A stretch of 64,000 nucleotides of DNA from Gaiellasilicea sp963763755 (GCA_963763755.1 CAVXQE010000001.1:124001-188000), one strand, 5' to 3'. Positions 46,457 through 54,110 are shown, counted from the stretch's first letter. Numbers and translations are program-made. Notes: a model not told the origin generated them from the sequence alone.

Positions 46457-46807
46457 TCAGCAGGAACCGAGGGCGACGGTGCCGCCCGGGCCTTCGATGA
46501 AGTACGTCTCCTGCGTCTTCTTGTACTCCAGGCAGTACGAGTCTGCGTCGGCACGAACCATCCGGACGAACGAGCTGTTGAAGTCGAGCGTGTCCGCGTA
46601 CGTGCCGCTGACGGCGTGTACCTGGTCGAGCTGGCCCGAGACGATCGCCAGCGTGTACTTCGCGCTCGCGCGCTCGGCCCCCGCCTCGGCCTCCGACGCC
46701 TTGCCGATCGGGTTCAGCCCGCCGACGCGCTCCGGGCCGAGGAACGCGTAGCCGGACGCCGCCAGGACGGCGAGCACGGAGAGGTAGCCGAAGAGCCGGG
46801 TCACCAT
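46457..46807 (-). CDS. Small secreted protein, paralogue 1
   Basis: A 116-residue protein with an N-terminal helix (LFGYLSVLAVLAASGYAFLG) that is a signal or anchor, then a region including AERASAKYTLAIVSGQLDQVHAVSGTYADTL and ending GPGGTVALGSC. It is clearly related to the neighbouring gene at 46862-47224. The layout is pilin-like, but there is no type IV prepilin cleavage motif. Function unknown. Confidence 0.65.
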   Translation of the reverse strand: MVTRLFGYLSVLAVLAASGYAFLGPERVGGLNPIGKASEAEAGAERASAKYTLAIVSGQLDQVHAVSGTYADTLDFNSSFVRMVRADADSYCLEYKKTQETYFIEGPGGTVALGSC

Positions 46808-46861
46808 CCAGTTATCGGCAGTCCCAGCCGAGGGCTATAGAGAGTCCGGTCCGGCCGGTGA

Positions 46862-47224
46862 TCAACAGGATCCCTGGGCGACGGTGCCGCCCGGGCCCTG
46901 CAGGAAGTACGTGTTGGTCTTCTCGAACTCGAGGCAATACGCGGTCTCGTTCGCCCATACCAGCCGGACGAGCGGGAACTGGTCGACCTCGAGTGTGTCG
47001 GCGTAGCTCCCGGTGATCACGTGCACCCGCGCCAGCTGGCCCGACACGATGGTCAGCACGTACCGGGCGCTCCTGAGCTCCAGCTGCGCCTCGTACTCCG
47101 AGATCTCCCTGGCCGGATGGAGGTCGCCGGTGCGCGCCTTGTCGACGAACGTGTAGCCGGAAAACGCGAGCACCGCCATGACGACGGCAAATCTGAGGAG
47201 CCGCAGAACCACCGCCCCGGTCAT
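46862..47224 (-). CDS. Small secreted protein, paralogue 2
   Basis: A 120-residue homologue of the 46457-46807 product: one N-terminal helix (FAVVMAVLAFSGYTFV), then SARYVLTIVSGQLARVHVITGSYADTL, and the same end GPGGTVAQGSC. ATG 47224 is used because the hydrophobic segment follows at once. It is divergent from the flavoprotein gene, with a palindrome between them. Confidence 0.65.
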   Translation of the reverse strand: MTGAVVLRLLRFAVVMAVLAFSGYTFVDKARTGDLHPAREISEYEAQLELRSARYVLTIVSGQLARVHVITGSYADTLEVDQFPLVRLVWANETAYCLEFEKTNTYFLQGPGGTVAQGSC

Positions 47225-47260
47225 CGGCAGCCAGGGCCGATGGCTTGAACGATAAAAACA

Positions 47261-47279
47261 GCTAATGCAGTGCATTAGC
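47261..47279. promoter_or_regulatory. Perfect palindrome GCTAATGCA-G-TGCATTAGC, candidate operator
   Basis: A 19-bp inverted repeat with 9-bp arms and one central base lies in the divergent gap between the small secreted proteins and the flavoprotein gene. It overlaps where a -35 element for the TATTCT box (47288-47293) would be. It is AT-rich compared with its surroundings. The regulator is unknown. Confidence 0.65.
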
Positions 47280-47287
47280 GTTTACGG

Positions 47288-47293
47288 TATTCT
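47288..47293 (+). promoter_or_regulatory. -10 box TATTCT for flavoprotein-fumarase operon
   Basis: TATTCT ends 6 nt before GTG 47300; leaderless-type promoter next to the palindrome. Confidence 0.5.
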
Positions 47294-47299
47294 GGCGAC

Positions 47300-48493
47300 G
47301 TGACCGGCTCGCACTCCTTCGACGTGCTCGTGATCGGCAGCGGGGCCTCGGGCCTCGCCGCAGCCGTCTCTGCCGAGCGTGCGGGCGCCCGCGTCGGACT
47401 GGCGACGAAGGGCTCGATCCAGGCGTGCAACTCGGCCAAGGCCCAGGGCGGAATTCAGGCTTCGTTCGGCGACGACGACTCGCCCGAGCAGCATGCGGCG
47501 GACGTCTTCAAGAGCTCGCACGAAAGCGCAGACATGCGGCTGGTCGAGGTCCTGACCGGCGATGCGCGCAGCGCGATCCACTGGCTCGAGGAGCTTGGAG
47601 TCGAGTTCACACGAGAGAACGGCGGCTACCGCCTCGCCCGCTGCGGCGGCGCGAGCGCCAAGCGCCTGCTCCAGGTCGGCGACCGCACCGGGCATGCGAT
47701 CACGAAGGGGCTCCGCGACGCGTTCCAGGCCGGCACCGGCACGCTCTTCGCGAACAGCCCGCTGACCGCGCTCGAGCAGCGCAGCAACGGCTGGCGCGCG
47801 ACCTGCGGCGAGCACGAGCTCGATGCGGCGACCGTCGTCCTCGCCGCGGGCGGCCGCTGCTTCAGGGTGGCGCAGGAGCGCGGCGAGCTTTCGACCAACC
47901 ATCCGAACGCGACCGGCGAGGTGACGCGGATCGCGCTCGAGGTGGGCGCCGAGTCACGCGACCTGGACGAGCTCCAGTACCACCCGAACGGCGGCGCGTG
48001 GCCGGAGACGATGCAGGGCTATTCGATCCCCGAGACGACGCGTGCCTACGGCGCCGTGCTCCTCAACGCCGACGGCGAGGAGTTCACCGACTCGCTCGGC
48101 CCGCGGGATGTCGTCAGCCAGGCGATCTTCGACGAGGTCGCGAAGGGCAAAGGGGTCGAGACCGAGGACGGCCGCCCGGCCGTCTATCTCGACACCACGC
48201 GGATCTCGCAGGCGGACGCCGAGGTCTCGCTCCCGTACATGCTGCGGCGCTACCGGGGCGCGGGCATCGATCCCCTGCAGGAGAAGATCTTCACCTACCC
48301 CGTCCTCCACTACCAGAACGGTGGCCTCACGATCGACACCGATTCGCAGACGACGATCGAAGGCCTCTACGCCTGCGGCGAGATCGCCGGCGGCACGCAC
48401 GGCCGCAACCGCATGATGGGCAACTCCCTTCTGGAATGCTGTGTGTTCGGCCGCCGCGCAGGCAAGGCCGCCGCAGAGAAAGCGAGCGCATGA
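47300..48493 (+). CDS. FAD-dependent fumarate reductase / succinate dehydrogenase / L-aspartate oxidase family flavoprotein
   Basis: A 397-residue flavoprotein of the SdhA/FrdA/NadB superfamily. It has the FAD fold VLVIGSGASGLAAAVSAERAG, SAKAQGGIQASFG, the active-site region LQYHPNGGAWPETMQG, LGPRDVVSQAIF and NRMMGNSLLECCVFGRRAG. It lacks the C-terminal helical domain of SdhA and NadB, so it is shorter than classic members. Fumarase genes follow, which favours fumarate or aspartate chemistry, but the exact reaction is open. Confidence 0.75.
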   Translation: MTGSHSFDVLVIGSGASGLAAAVSAERAGARVGLATKGSIQACNSAKAQGGIQASFGDDDSPEQHAADVFKSSHESADMRLVEVLTGDARSAIHWLEELGVEFTRENGGYRLARCGGASAKRLLQVGDRTGHAITKGLRDAFQAGTGTLFANSPLTALEQRSNGWRATCGEHELDAATVVLAAGGRCFRVAQERGELSTNHPNATGEVTRIALEVGAESRDLDELQYHPNGGAWPETMQGYSIPETTRAYGAVLLNADGEEFTDSLGPRDVVSQAIFDEVAKGKGVETEDGRPAVYLDTTRISQADAEVSLPYMLRRYRGAGIDPLQEKIFTYPVLHYQNGGLTIDTDSQTTIEGLYACGEIAGGTHGRNRMMGNSLLECCVFGRRAGKAAAEKASA

Positions 48494-48519
48494 GCGTCAA
48501 ACCAAAGGTTTGCAAGTGA
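48490..48519 (+). other. Nine-residue ORF and hairpin linking flavoprotein and fumarase genes
   Basis: ATG 48490 overlaps the flavoprotein stop (ATGA), and its frame codes MSVKPKVCK with a stop that overlaps the fumarase GTG (GTGA). It contains a perfect hairpin CAAACC-AAA-GGTTTG (48498-48512) ending 3 nt before the fumarase start. The short ORF may couple translation across the gap. Confidence 0.45.
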
Positions 48520-49415
48520 GTACTTCAACGACCACCGATCTCCAGCACGCCGTGGAGGACGCTGCGGCGCACCTCTACGTCTGGGCGCTGAAGGACATCC
48601 CGCAGGACCTCCGCGACGCGCTTGCCGCCGCGCTCGAGCGCGAGACCTCGGTCACCGGCCAGCGCGTGCTCCAGACCATCCACCGCAACGTGAACATCGC
48701 CGACGACGAGAAGAACCTCGTCTGCCAGGACACGGGCATCGCCGTCTACACCTGCCGCGTCGGCGAGCACTTCCCGCTCCACCCGGCCCGGATCTACGAG
48801 GCGCTGCGCGACGGCACGGCGCGCGCGACCGTCGAGCATCCGCTCCGGTCGAACGCGGTGCACACGATCACGCGCGAGAACACCGGCCCGAACATCGGCT
48901 ACCGCCTCCCGATCGTGCACTGGGAGTTCGTCGACGACTGGGACGGCCTCGACGTCAAGTGCGTGCCGAAGGGCTCCGGCTCGGAGAACATGAGCTTCCT
49001 GAAGATGTGCGTCCCGGCCGACGGCGTGAAGGGGATCAAGCAGTTCGTGCTGGAGTCGATCGTCGGCGCCGGCGGCAAGCCGTGCCCGCCGGGGATCGTC
49101 GGAGTCGGCATCGGCGGCACCGCCGACTACGCCATGTACCTCGCGAAGGAGGCGATCACCCGGCCGGTGGGCACGCGCAACGCCGACCCGATCGTCGCCG
49201 AGCTCGAGGACGAGCTCTACGGCCTCCTGAACGAGACCGGCATCGGCCCGATGGGCCTCGGGGGCGACGTGACCGTCCTCCAGTGCCACATCGAGCACGC
49301 CGACACGCACATGACCCTGAACCCGGTCGCGGTCAACTACCAGTGCTGGGCCGCGCGGCGCGCCTCCGTGCACGTCGCCGCCGACGGTTCCGTCGAATTC
49401 GACCGGGAGTTTTGA
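48516..49415 (+). CDS. Class I fumarate hydratase, alpha region (TtdA-like)
   Basis: N-terminal subunit of the iron-sulfur fumarase/tartrate dehydratase family, interconverting fumarate and malate. The three cluster cysteines appear plausible in CQDTGIAVY, FLKMCVPADG and VTVLQCHIEHADTH. GIVGVGIGGTADYAMYLAKEA is also diagnostic. Length is 299 residues. The beta subunit is encoded after one intervening acetyltransferase gene. Confidence 0.88.
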   Translation: MSTSTTTDLQHAVEDAAAHLYVWALKDIPQDLRDALAAALERETSVTGQRVLQTIHRNVNIADDEKNLVCQDTGIAVYTCRVGEHFPLHPARIYEALRDGTARATVEHPLRSNAVHTITRENTGPNIGYRLPIVHWEFVDDWDGLDVKCVPKGSGSENMSFLKMCVPADGVKGIKQFVLESIVGAGGKPCPPGIVGVGIGGTADYAMYLAKEAITRPVGTRNADPIVAELEDELYGLLNETGIGPMGLGGDVTVLQCHIEHADTHMTLNPVAVNYQCWAARRASVHVAADGSVEFDREF

Positions 49416-49885
49416 TGGCTGCACCCGCAATCCGCCGTGCGCAGCCGGCCGAGGCAGCAGGTCTTTCGGAGCTTGCGCTGCGGTCGAAGGCTCACTGGGG
49501 CTACGACGCCGACTTTCTCGACGCGTGCCGCGAGGTCCTGGCGGTCTCTCCTGCGGACGTCGACGCGGGTGCGGTCTTCGTGGCCGAGGTCGACGGCGCT
49601 CCCGCAGGGTTCTACCGGCTCGCAGGCGGCCCGCCGGTGGCGGAGCTCGAGGACCTCTGGGTCGACCCGGCGACGATGCGCCGCGGTGTCGGCGCGGCGC
49701 TGCTGGCGCACGCGGCGGCCCGGGCGCGCGAGAGCGGTTGCACCGCCGTGCTGGTCGAGAGCGACCCGCACGCGGAGGGGTTCTACCGCTCGCAGGGCGC
49801 CCAGCGCGTGGGCGAGCGGCGGTCGAGCGTCGACGAGAGCCGTCAGTTGCCGCTGCTGCGCCTGGAGCTCGGAGGGGACGCCTGA
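49415..49885 (+). CDS. GNAT acetyltransferase between the fumarase subunit genes
   Basis: A 156-residue GNAT-fold acetyltransferase. Acetyl-CoA binding is shown by LEDLWVDPATMRRGVGAALLAHAAARARESG, with the Q/RxxGxG/A type motif R-R-G-V-G. Its ATG overlaps the fumarase alpha stop (TGATG) and its own stop overlaps the beta ATG, so all three are translated together. Substrate unknown; a protein or metabolite linked to fumarase is only a guess. Confidence 0.8.
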   Translation: MAAPAIRRAQPAEAAGLSELALRSKAHWGYDADFLDACREVLAVSPADVDAGAVFVAEVDGAPAGFYRLAGGPPVAELEDLWVDPATMRRGVGAALLAHAAARARESGCTAVLVESDPHAEGFYRSQGAQRVGERRSSVDESRQLPLLRLELGGDA

Positions 49886-50472
49886 TGGCGAATCACACCG
49901 TCACGTTCCCGGTCACCGACCCGCAGGAGATCCTGAAGCTCCGCGCGGGCGACGAGGTCACCGTCCAGGGTCACATCATCGGCATCCGCGACCGGACGCA
50001 GATCCGGATCTTCGACCAGGGCGTCGAGCCGCCGATGGATCTCTCCGGCGCGTTTCTCCTCCACACGGCCCCCGGCGTGCGCAAGCTCGACAACGGGCGC
50101 TACGAGAAGGTCTGCATCGGCACGACGACGAGCGCCCGCATGGTGCGCTTCACCGAGCCGCTCGGCTCTCAGTACGGCGTGCGCGCGATCTGCGGCAAGG
50201 GCGGGCTCCCGGACGAGGCGATCGAGCCGATGCAGCGGCTCGGGATGGTCTACTTCGCGATCGTCGGCGGCGCAGCCGCGCTCGAGACGACGCAGATCGA
50301 GGAGATCGAGGAGGTGCTGTGGGAGGAGTTGATGCCCGAGTGCCTGTGGAAGTTCCGCGTCAAGGACTTCGGGCCGCTCATCGTCGGGATCGACGCTCAC
50401 GGCAACTCGCTCTTCCACGACGTCCAGGAGAGCGCGCAGGAGAAGCTCAAGGAGATCTTTGCCAGGCTTTGA
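49885..50472 (+). CDS. Class I fumarate hydratase, beta region (TtdB-like)
   Basis: C-terminal subunit of the iron-sulfur fumarase. A 195-residue protein with LRAGDEVTVQGHIIGIRD at the N-terminus, FLLHTAPGVRKLDNGRYEKVCIGTTTSARM, RAICGKGGLPDEA and GMVYFAIVGGAAAL, all family marks. Pairs with the product of 48516-49415. Confidence 0.88.
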   Translation: MANHTVTFPVTDPQEILKLRAGDEVTVQGHIIGIRDRTQIRIFDQGVEPPMDLSGAFLLHTAPGVRKLDNGRYEKVCIGTTTSARMVRFTEPLGSQYGVRAICGKGGLPDEAIEPMQRLGMVYFAIVGGAAALETTQIEEIEEVLWEELMPECLWKFRVKDFGPLIVGIDAHGNSLFHDVQESAQEKLKEIFARL

Positions 50473-51196
50473 TCTCGGCTTGCCGCAGCGCACGGCCGGG
50501 CTGACGCACGTGATCGACAAGGGCCTCGGCCCGCGCGGCTGGGAAGACGTGCTCGAGGTCTCCGGCCACCTCATCGACGTGGTCAAGCTCGGCTGGGGGA
50601 CGTCCTACGTGACGAAGAGCCTCGAGCGGAAGCTGGCCGTGCTGAAGGACAAGCCGGTCGTGATCGGCGGAACCTTCTTCGAGGTCGTCTACGTCAAGGA
50701 CCGGCTCGACGAGTACAAGCAGTGGCTCACCGAGCTCGGCCTCACGCACGTCGAGATCTCCGACGGCACCGTGGACATTCCGCGGGAACGCAAGCTCGAG
50801 CTGATCGCCGACTTCGCCCGCGACTTCACCGTCCTCTCCGAGGTCGGCTCGAAGGACTCGTCCGTCGAGTACGGCGCGGAGGAGTGGACGCGGTGGCTGC
50901 GCGAGGAGCTCGACGCGGGCGCCTGGAAGGTGATCACCGAGGCGCGGGAGGGCGGCACCGCCGGGATCTTCGATGCGGGCGGCGGCATGCGCACCGAGCT
51001 GATCGGCGAGATCGCCGAGGCGGTCGGCGTCGCCAACGTGATCTTCGAGGCGCCCTCGAAGGCGGCTCAGGCGTGGTTCGTGCAGCAGTTCGGCCCCGAG
51101 GTCAATCTCGGCAACATCCCGCCGGAGGAAGTGATCCCGCTCGAGACACTCCGCCTCGGACTCCGCGGCGACACGCTGAAGGAGATCCTGCTCTAG
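50459..51196 (+). CDS. Phosphosulfolactate synthase (ComA) family protein
   Basis: A 245-residue TIM-barrel protein of the ComA family. In methanogens ComA adds sulfite to phosphoenolpyruvate for coenzyme M; bacterial homologues have less certain roles. Conserved: LTHVIDKGLGPRGWEDVLEVSG, DVVKLGWGTSYV, IGGTFFEVVYVKD, EISDGTVDIP and LSEVGSKDSS. The TTG start at 50459 overlaps the fumarase beta gene by 14 nt, so it is in the same operon. Confidence 0.82.
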   Translation: MPGFDLGLPQRTAGLTHVIDKGLGPRGWEDVLEVSGHLIDVVKLGWGTSYVTKSLERKLAVLKDKPVVIGGTFFEVVYVKDRLDEYKQWLTELGLTHVEISDGTVDIPRERKLELIADFARDFTVLSEVGSKDSSVEYGAEEWTRWLREELDAGAWKVITEAREGGTAGIFDAGGGMRTELIGEIAEAVGVANVIFEAPSKAAQAWFVQQFGPEVNLGNIPPEEVIPLETLRLGLRGDTLKEILL

Positions 51197-51396
51197 TTCA
51201 GGGCTGCGCGGCCGCGTTCGGTCAGAGCGACCCCGTCGCGACCCGCGGTGACCAGGCCTGCCGTCACGGCGTCGTCCCACACTGCGTAGCGCGGACAGTT
51301 GCTCTTCCACGCCTCGACCACGTCCTCGTAGGTGCGCTCGCGCGCCGTGACCCAGGTCAGCAGTTCGACGACTGAGGGCGTGATCTCCACCCCCAC
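51193..51396 (-). CDS. Small hypothetical protein, possible winged-helix fragment
   Basis: A 67-residue protein, MGVEITPSVVELLTWVTARER, with a motif AWKSNCPRYAVWDDAVTAGLV and a C-terminal VALTERGRAALN that looks like the last helix and wing of a winged-helix domain. It overlaps the convergent ComA gene by 4 nt. No name assigned. Confidence 0.55.
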   Translation of the reverse strand: MGVEITPSVVELLTWVTARERTYEDVVEAWKSNCPRYAVWDDAVTAGLVTAGRDGVALTERGRAALN

Positions 51397-51400
51397 AGCT

Positions 51401-51406
51401 TACGCT
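51401..51406 (+). promoter_or_regulatory. -10 box TACGCT for winged-helix protein gene
   Basis: TACGCT ends 6 nt before GTG 51413; leaderless-type promoter. Confidence 0.4.
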
Positions 51407-51412
51407 GGCCGG

Positions 51413-52519
51413 GTGCGCTCACTCACCTGGGACGAGGTTCGCTCGCGTCGGCTCGCCCGGAGCCACCTCCACGAGCGAGTACCGATGGAGCGGCTCGTCG
51501 ACGTCGTCCGGGACGTCGGCGGCATCCACGCGCAGGTGATGGGCTCTGCGGAGCTTCAGCTCGCGGCGCGTGTTGCCGGCATCACCCAGGAGCACGTGCG
51601 GGCGGCGCTCTGGATGTGGCGCGAGCTGGCGAAGTCGTGGACGCTGCGGGGCACGCTGCACCTTCATCCTGCGAACGAGCTCCGACTCTGGACCGCCGCA
51701 CGGCGCGCCGTTCTCGGGCCCACCGATCGCGACGCCGATTCCCTTGTGGACGTCGATGCTGTCGTCGCGGCGATCGGCGAGGCACTTCGCGGCAAGCGCC
51801 TGTCGCGCGAGGAGCTCGCAGACGCGGTCACGGCAAGAGTGGGTGAGGGGCCGCGTGAGCAGCTGGCCTCCGGCTGGGGCTATTTCCTGGGCGACGCGGC
51901 GATCGTCGACCAGCTCTGCTTTGGTCCGCCGCAGGGCCAGAAGGTCACGTTCGTGCACCCTGAGGACTGGCTTGGAGCGCAGCCCTCGTTCGAGCCGGAC
52001 GCGGCCCTGCGCGATGTCGCTCGGCGCTACCTCGCCGCCTACGGGCCTGCGACACACCGCGAGTTCCGGCAGTGGTTCACCTCTCGTAGCTTCGGCCTCG
52101 AAGCGGCGGAGGCGGTGTTCGCGGAGCTCGACCTCGTCGAGGTCGACGTGGACGGTCATGCCGCGTACCTGCTGGAGGACGAGAAGCCGATGCCACGGGC
52201 GTCGTCGGTGCGCCTGCTCCCCGAGTACGACGTCTACGTGATGGGTTTTCGCGAACGCGACGAGCTGGTTCCCCCCGAAGTGCGAGAGCAGGTCGCCGCC
52301 CACGGCAAGGGGCGTTACGAGGGGCCGGCCGGCACGCCGTTTCTCCTCATCGACGGCCTCTGCGCGGGCATCTGGAGCCGGAAGAAGGGCGCGAAGAAGA
52401 TCGAGTTGACGGTCGAGCCGGCGCGGAAGCTCACCCACGAGGAGACGGTCGGCGTGGAAGCCGAGGCGGAACGTCTCGGCTCTTTCCTCGCCCTCGAGGC
52501 GGAATTGACGATCGTCTGA
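51413..52519 (+). CDS. Winged-helix DNA-binding protein, AlkZ-like (HTH_42)
   Basis: A 368-residue protein of the HTH_42 superfamily, which includes the AlkZ DNA glycosylases that unhook interstrand crosslinks. It begins LTWDEVRSRRLARSHL and carries the family motif GGIHAQVMGSAELQLAARV. Later segments are WTLRGTLHLHPANEL, WGYFLGDAAIVDQLCFGPPQGQKVTFV and LLPEYDVYVMGFRER. Glycosylase activity is inferred from the family and is not certain. GTG 51413 follows a TACGCT box. Confidence 0.75.
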   Translation: MRSLTWDEVRSRRLARSHLHERVPMERLVDVVRDVGGIHAQVMGSAELQLAARVAGITQEHVRAALWMWRELAKSWTLRGTLHLHPANELRLWTAARRAVLGPTDRDADSLVDVDAVVAAIGEALRGKRLSREELADAVTARVGEGPREQLASGWGYFLGDAAIVDQLCFGPPQGQKVTFVHPEDWLGAQPSFEPDAALRDVARRYLAAYGPATHREFRQWFTSRSFGLEAAEAVFAELDLVEVDVDGHAAYLLEDEKPMPRASSVRLLPEYDVYVMGFRERDELVPPEVREQVAAHGKGRYEGPAGTPFLLIDGLCAGIWSRKKGAKKIELTVEPARKLTHEETVGVEAEAERLGSFLALEAELTIV

Positions 52520-52540
52520 GGCCCGACCTGGGCGCGTTGC

Positions 52541-52546
52541 TACATT
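52541..52546 (+). promoter_or_regulatory. Possible -10 box TACATT for response-regulator leader
   Basis: TACATT lies about 45 nt before the terminator hairpin upstream of the response regulator. No good -35 is seen at 17 nt, so the call is weak. Confidence 0.3.
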
Positions 52547-52591
52547 GACCGCAGCGATCGCCTCCGACGGCGACGCGATAGGTCTATGTAG

Positions 52592-52625
52592 GCCCTCGGC
52601 TCGCCGCCGGGGGCTTTTTGTTTTT
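52592..52625 (+). terminator. Intrinsic terminator 23 nt before a response-regulator gene (attenuator candidate)
   Basis: A 9-bp GC stem (52592-52600 with 52606-52614) around loop TCGCC is followed by TTTTTGTTTTT. It ends about 22 nt before ATG 52648, with AAGGGAG between. It is too close to the gene to allow a promoter after it, so it may act as an attenuator of the response regulator. It could also simply end the upstream gene. Confidence 0.65.
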
Positions 52626-52647
52626 CCAGAGCCAAGGGAGTTTGAAC

Positions 52648-53223
52648 ATGCCAGCCAGCACACCAGCCAGGGTTCTGACCGTCGAGGACGATCCGATCGT
52701 CAGAGCCGACCTTCGTCTGATCCTGGAGGACAACGGTTTCGATGTCTGCGCCGCCGCGCGCGACGGCGTCGAGGCGGTCGAGTTCGCGCGCGAGCACCGA
52801 CCCGACCTGATTCTGATCGACCTCCACTTGCCCGAGCTCGACGGAGTGGAAGCGACCCGCCGCATCATGGACGAGCGCGACGTGCCCATCGTCGCGCTCA
52901 CCGGCTACGTCGGTGGCGACTCGATCGAGCGCGCGGTCGAGGCCGGCGCCGTCGATCACGTCACGAAGCCCTTCAGCGAGGCGGGGCTCGTCGCGACGCT
53001 GCGGGACGTTCTCGCGACGCGAAGGCTCGAGCAGGAGCGAGAGGTCGAGCACGACTCGATCCGCGCCGTGATCGAGGCCATGCAACGCGAGAACCGTCCG
53101 GAGGTAGAGATCCTCGCAGTAGTCCGGAGCATGACGGGGGAGCAGGTCCCGTCAGGCCAGCTCTCGGCTGCGCTTCGCAGTGGCGTGGCCAGGCTGCGGG
53201 AGGTGTTCAGTCGATGGTCGTGA
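52648..53223 (+). CDS. Response regulator with uncharacterised C-terminal helical domain
   Basis: A 191-residue protein. The receiver domain (1-125) has acidic residues in VEDDP, the phosphoacceptor Asp in LILIDLHLPELDG, and the switch Lys in HVTKPFSEAG. The C-terminal 65 residues form helices (IRAVIEAMQRENRPEVEILAVVR) without a recognisable DNA-binding or ANTAR motif. The upstream terminator-like hairpin suggests transcript-level control. ATG 52648 follows AAGGGAG. Confidence 0.8.
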   Translation: MPASTPARVLTVEDDPIVRADLRLILEDNGFDVCAAARDGVEAVEFAREHRPDLILIDLHLPELDGVEATRRIMDERDVPIVALTGYVGGDSIERAVEAGAVDHVTKPFSEAGLVATLRDVLATRRLEQEREVEHDSIRAVIEAMQRENRPEVEILAVVRSMTGEQVPSGQLSAALRSGVARLREVFSRWS

Positions 53224-53521
53224 TGTAGGAGCCGACAAGCTCTGCTGTCTGCTGGTCGACGCCGCCCTGGCGACGATCGCCGTGACCGTCCAGAAAGTGT
53301 GCGAAGGCGGCAGTCGAGGCGATCGGGTTCACCTCGTCGTCGCCGTGGTCGTGGAACGAGACGTGCACGAAAGAGTCGTCCGCGAGCCGGAGGACGATGT
53401 AGCTGACGTTGTCGGGCTTGGTCGCGGCCAACTCCTCGAAGACGCCTTCGACTCGTCGCTGGTTCTCGTCCGCCGCCTCGGCGGACTGCATTGCGTACCG
53501 CGTGACTAGCCTCTTCTCCAT
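53207..53521 (-). CDS. Small hypothetical protein, monooxygenase-like fold possible
   Basis: A 104-residue protein with RVEGVFEELAATKPDNVSYIVLRLADDSFVHVSFH, a pattern seen in dimeric alpha-beta barrel proteins such as ABM-type monooxygenases. An AAGGAG ribosome-binding site precedes the ATG. It overlaps the convergent response-regulator gene by 17 nt. Function unknown. Confidence 0.6.
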   Translation of the reverse strand: MEKRLVTRYAMQSAEAADENQRRVEGVFEELAATKPDNVSYIVLRLADDSFVHVSFHDHGDDEVNPIASTAAFAHFLDGHGDRRQGGVDQQTAELVGSYITTID

Positions 53522-53561
53522 GGTGCAGCTCCTTTCGCCGGACCCCGGTTAAAACTAGCCT

Positions 53562-54110
53562 GTGGCGGAGTTCACGAGCCGGCTTGCGGTCAGGGCCGAC
53601 GTTCCGGCGCTGACAGTGCTGATGGACGCCGCGATCGCCGAGTTGCAGCGCCAGTTTCTCGACGACGACCAGATCTCGTCCAGCCGGGCGATCATGGGCA
53701 TCGACACTCAGCTGATCGACGACGGAACGTACTTCGTCGTCGAGTCGGAGGGGGAGATCGCCGGCTGCGGTGGCTGGAGCCGTCGGGCGACGCTCTACGG
53801 CGGCAACCAGACGCCCGGTCGCGACAGCAAGCTGCTCGACCCGATGGTCGATCCGGCGCGCGTGCGGGCGATGTACACGAATCCGGCCTATGCCCGACAG
53901 GGGGTCGGCCGCCTGATCCTCTCACTCTGCGAAGCTGCCGCCGCGTCCGAGGGCTTCACGCGGCTCGAGCTGATGTCCACGCTCTCCGGCGAGCCGCTCT
54001 ACACCGCCTACGGGTTCCGGCCGCTCGAACGGTTGCTGGACGCGACGGGCGGCGCGCCCGTTCCGATCATCCGGATGGACAAGCCCGTCGACCCGAGTCT
54101 GTTCGGCTAA
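53562..54110 (+). CDS. GNAT family acetyltransferase
   Basis: A 182-residue GNAT protein beginning V-AEFTSRLAVRADVPALTVLM. The acetyl-CoA motif is MYTNPAYARQGVGRLILSLCEAAAASEGF, followed by LMSTLSGEPLYTAYGF, the usual GNAT C-terminal turn. Substrate unknown. A TAGCCT sequence abuts the GTG, so promoter placement is unclear. Confidence 0.8.
   Translation: MAEFTSRLAVRADVPALTVLMDAAIAELQRQFLDDDQISSSRAIMGIDTQLIDDGTYFVVESEGEIAGCGGWSRRATLYGGNQTPGRDSKLLDPMVDPARVRAMYTNPAYARQGVGRLILSLCEAAAASEGFTRLELMSTLSGEPLYTAYGFRPLERLLDATGGAPVPIIRMDKPVDPSLFG

Noticed and set aside
52545..52600. ANTAR-binding RNA motif before the response regulator
   Set aside because: A TCGCC-TCCGAC-GGCGA hairpin has a 6-nt loop with G at position 4 but not A at position 1, and the protein lacks a recognisable ANTAR domain.
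53556..53561. TAGCCT directly before GTG 53562 as leaderless -10 box
   Set aside because: With no spacing, transcription would start inside the coding sequence, so it does not fit the leaderless geometry.
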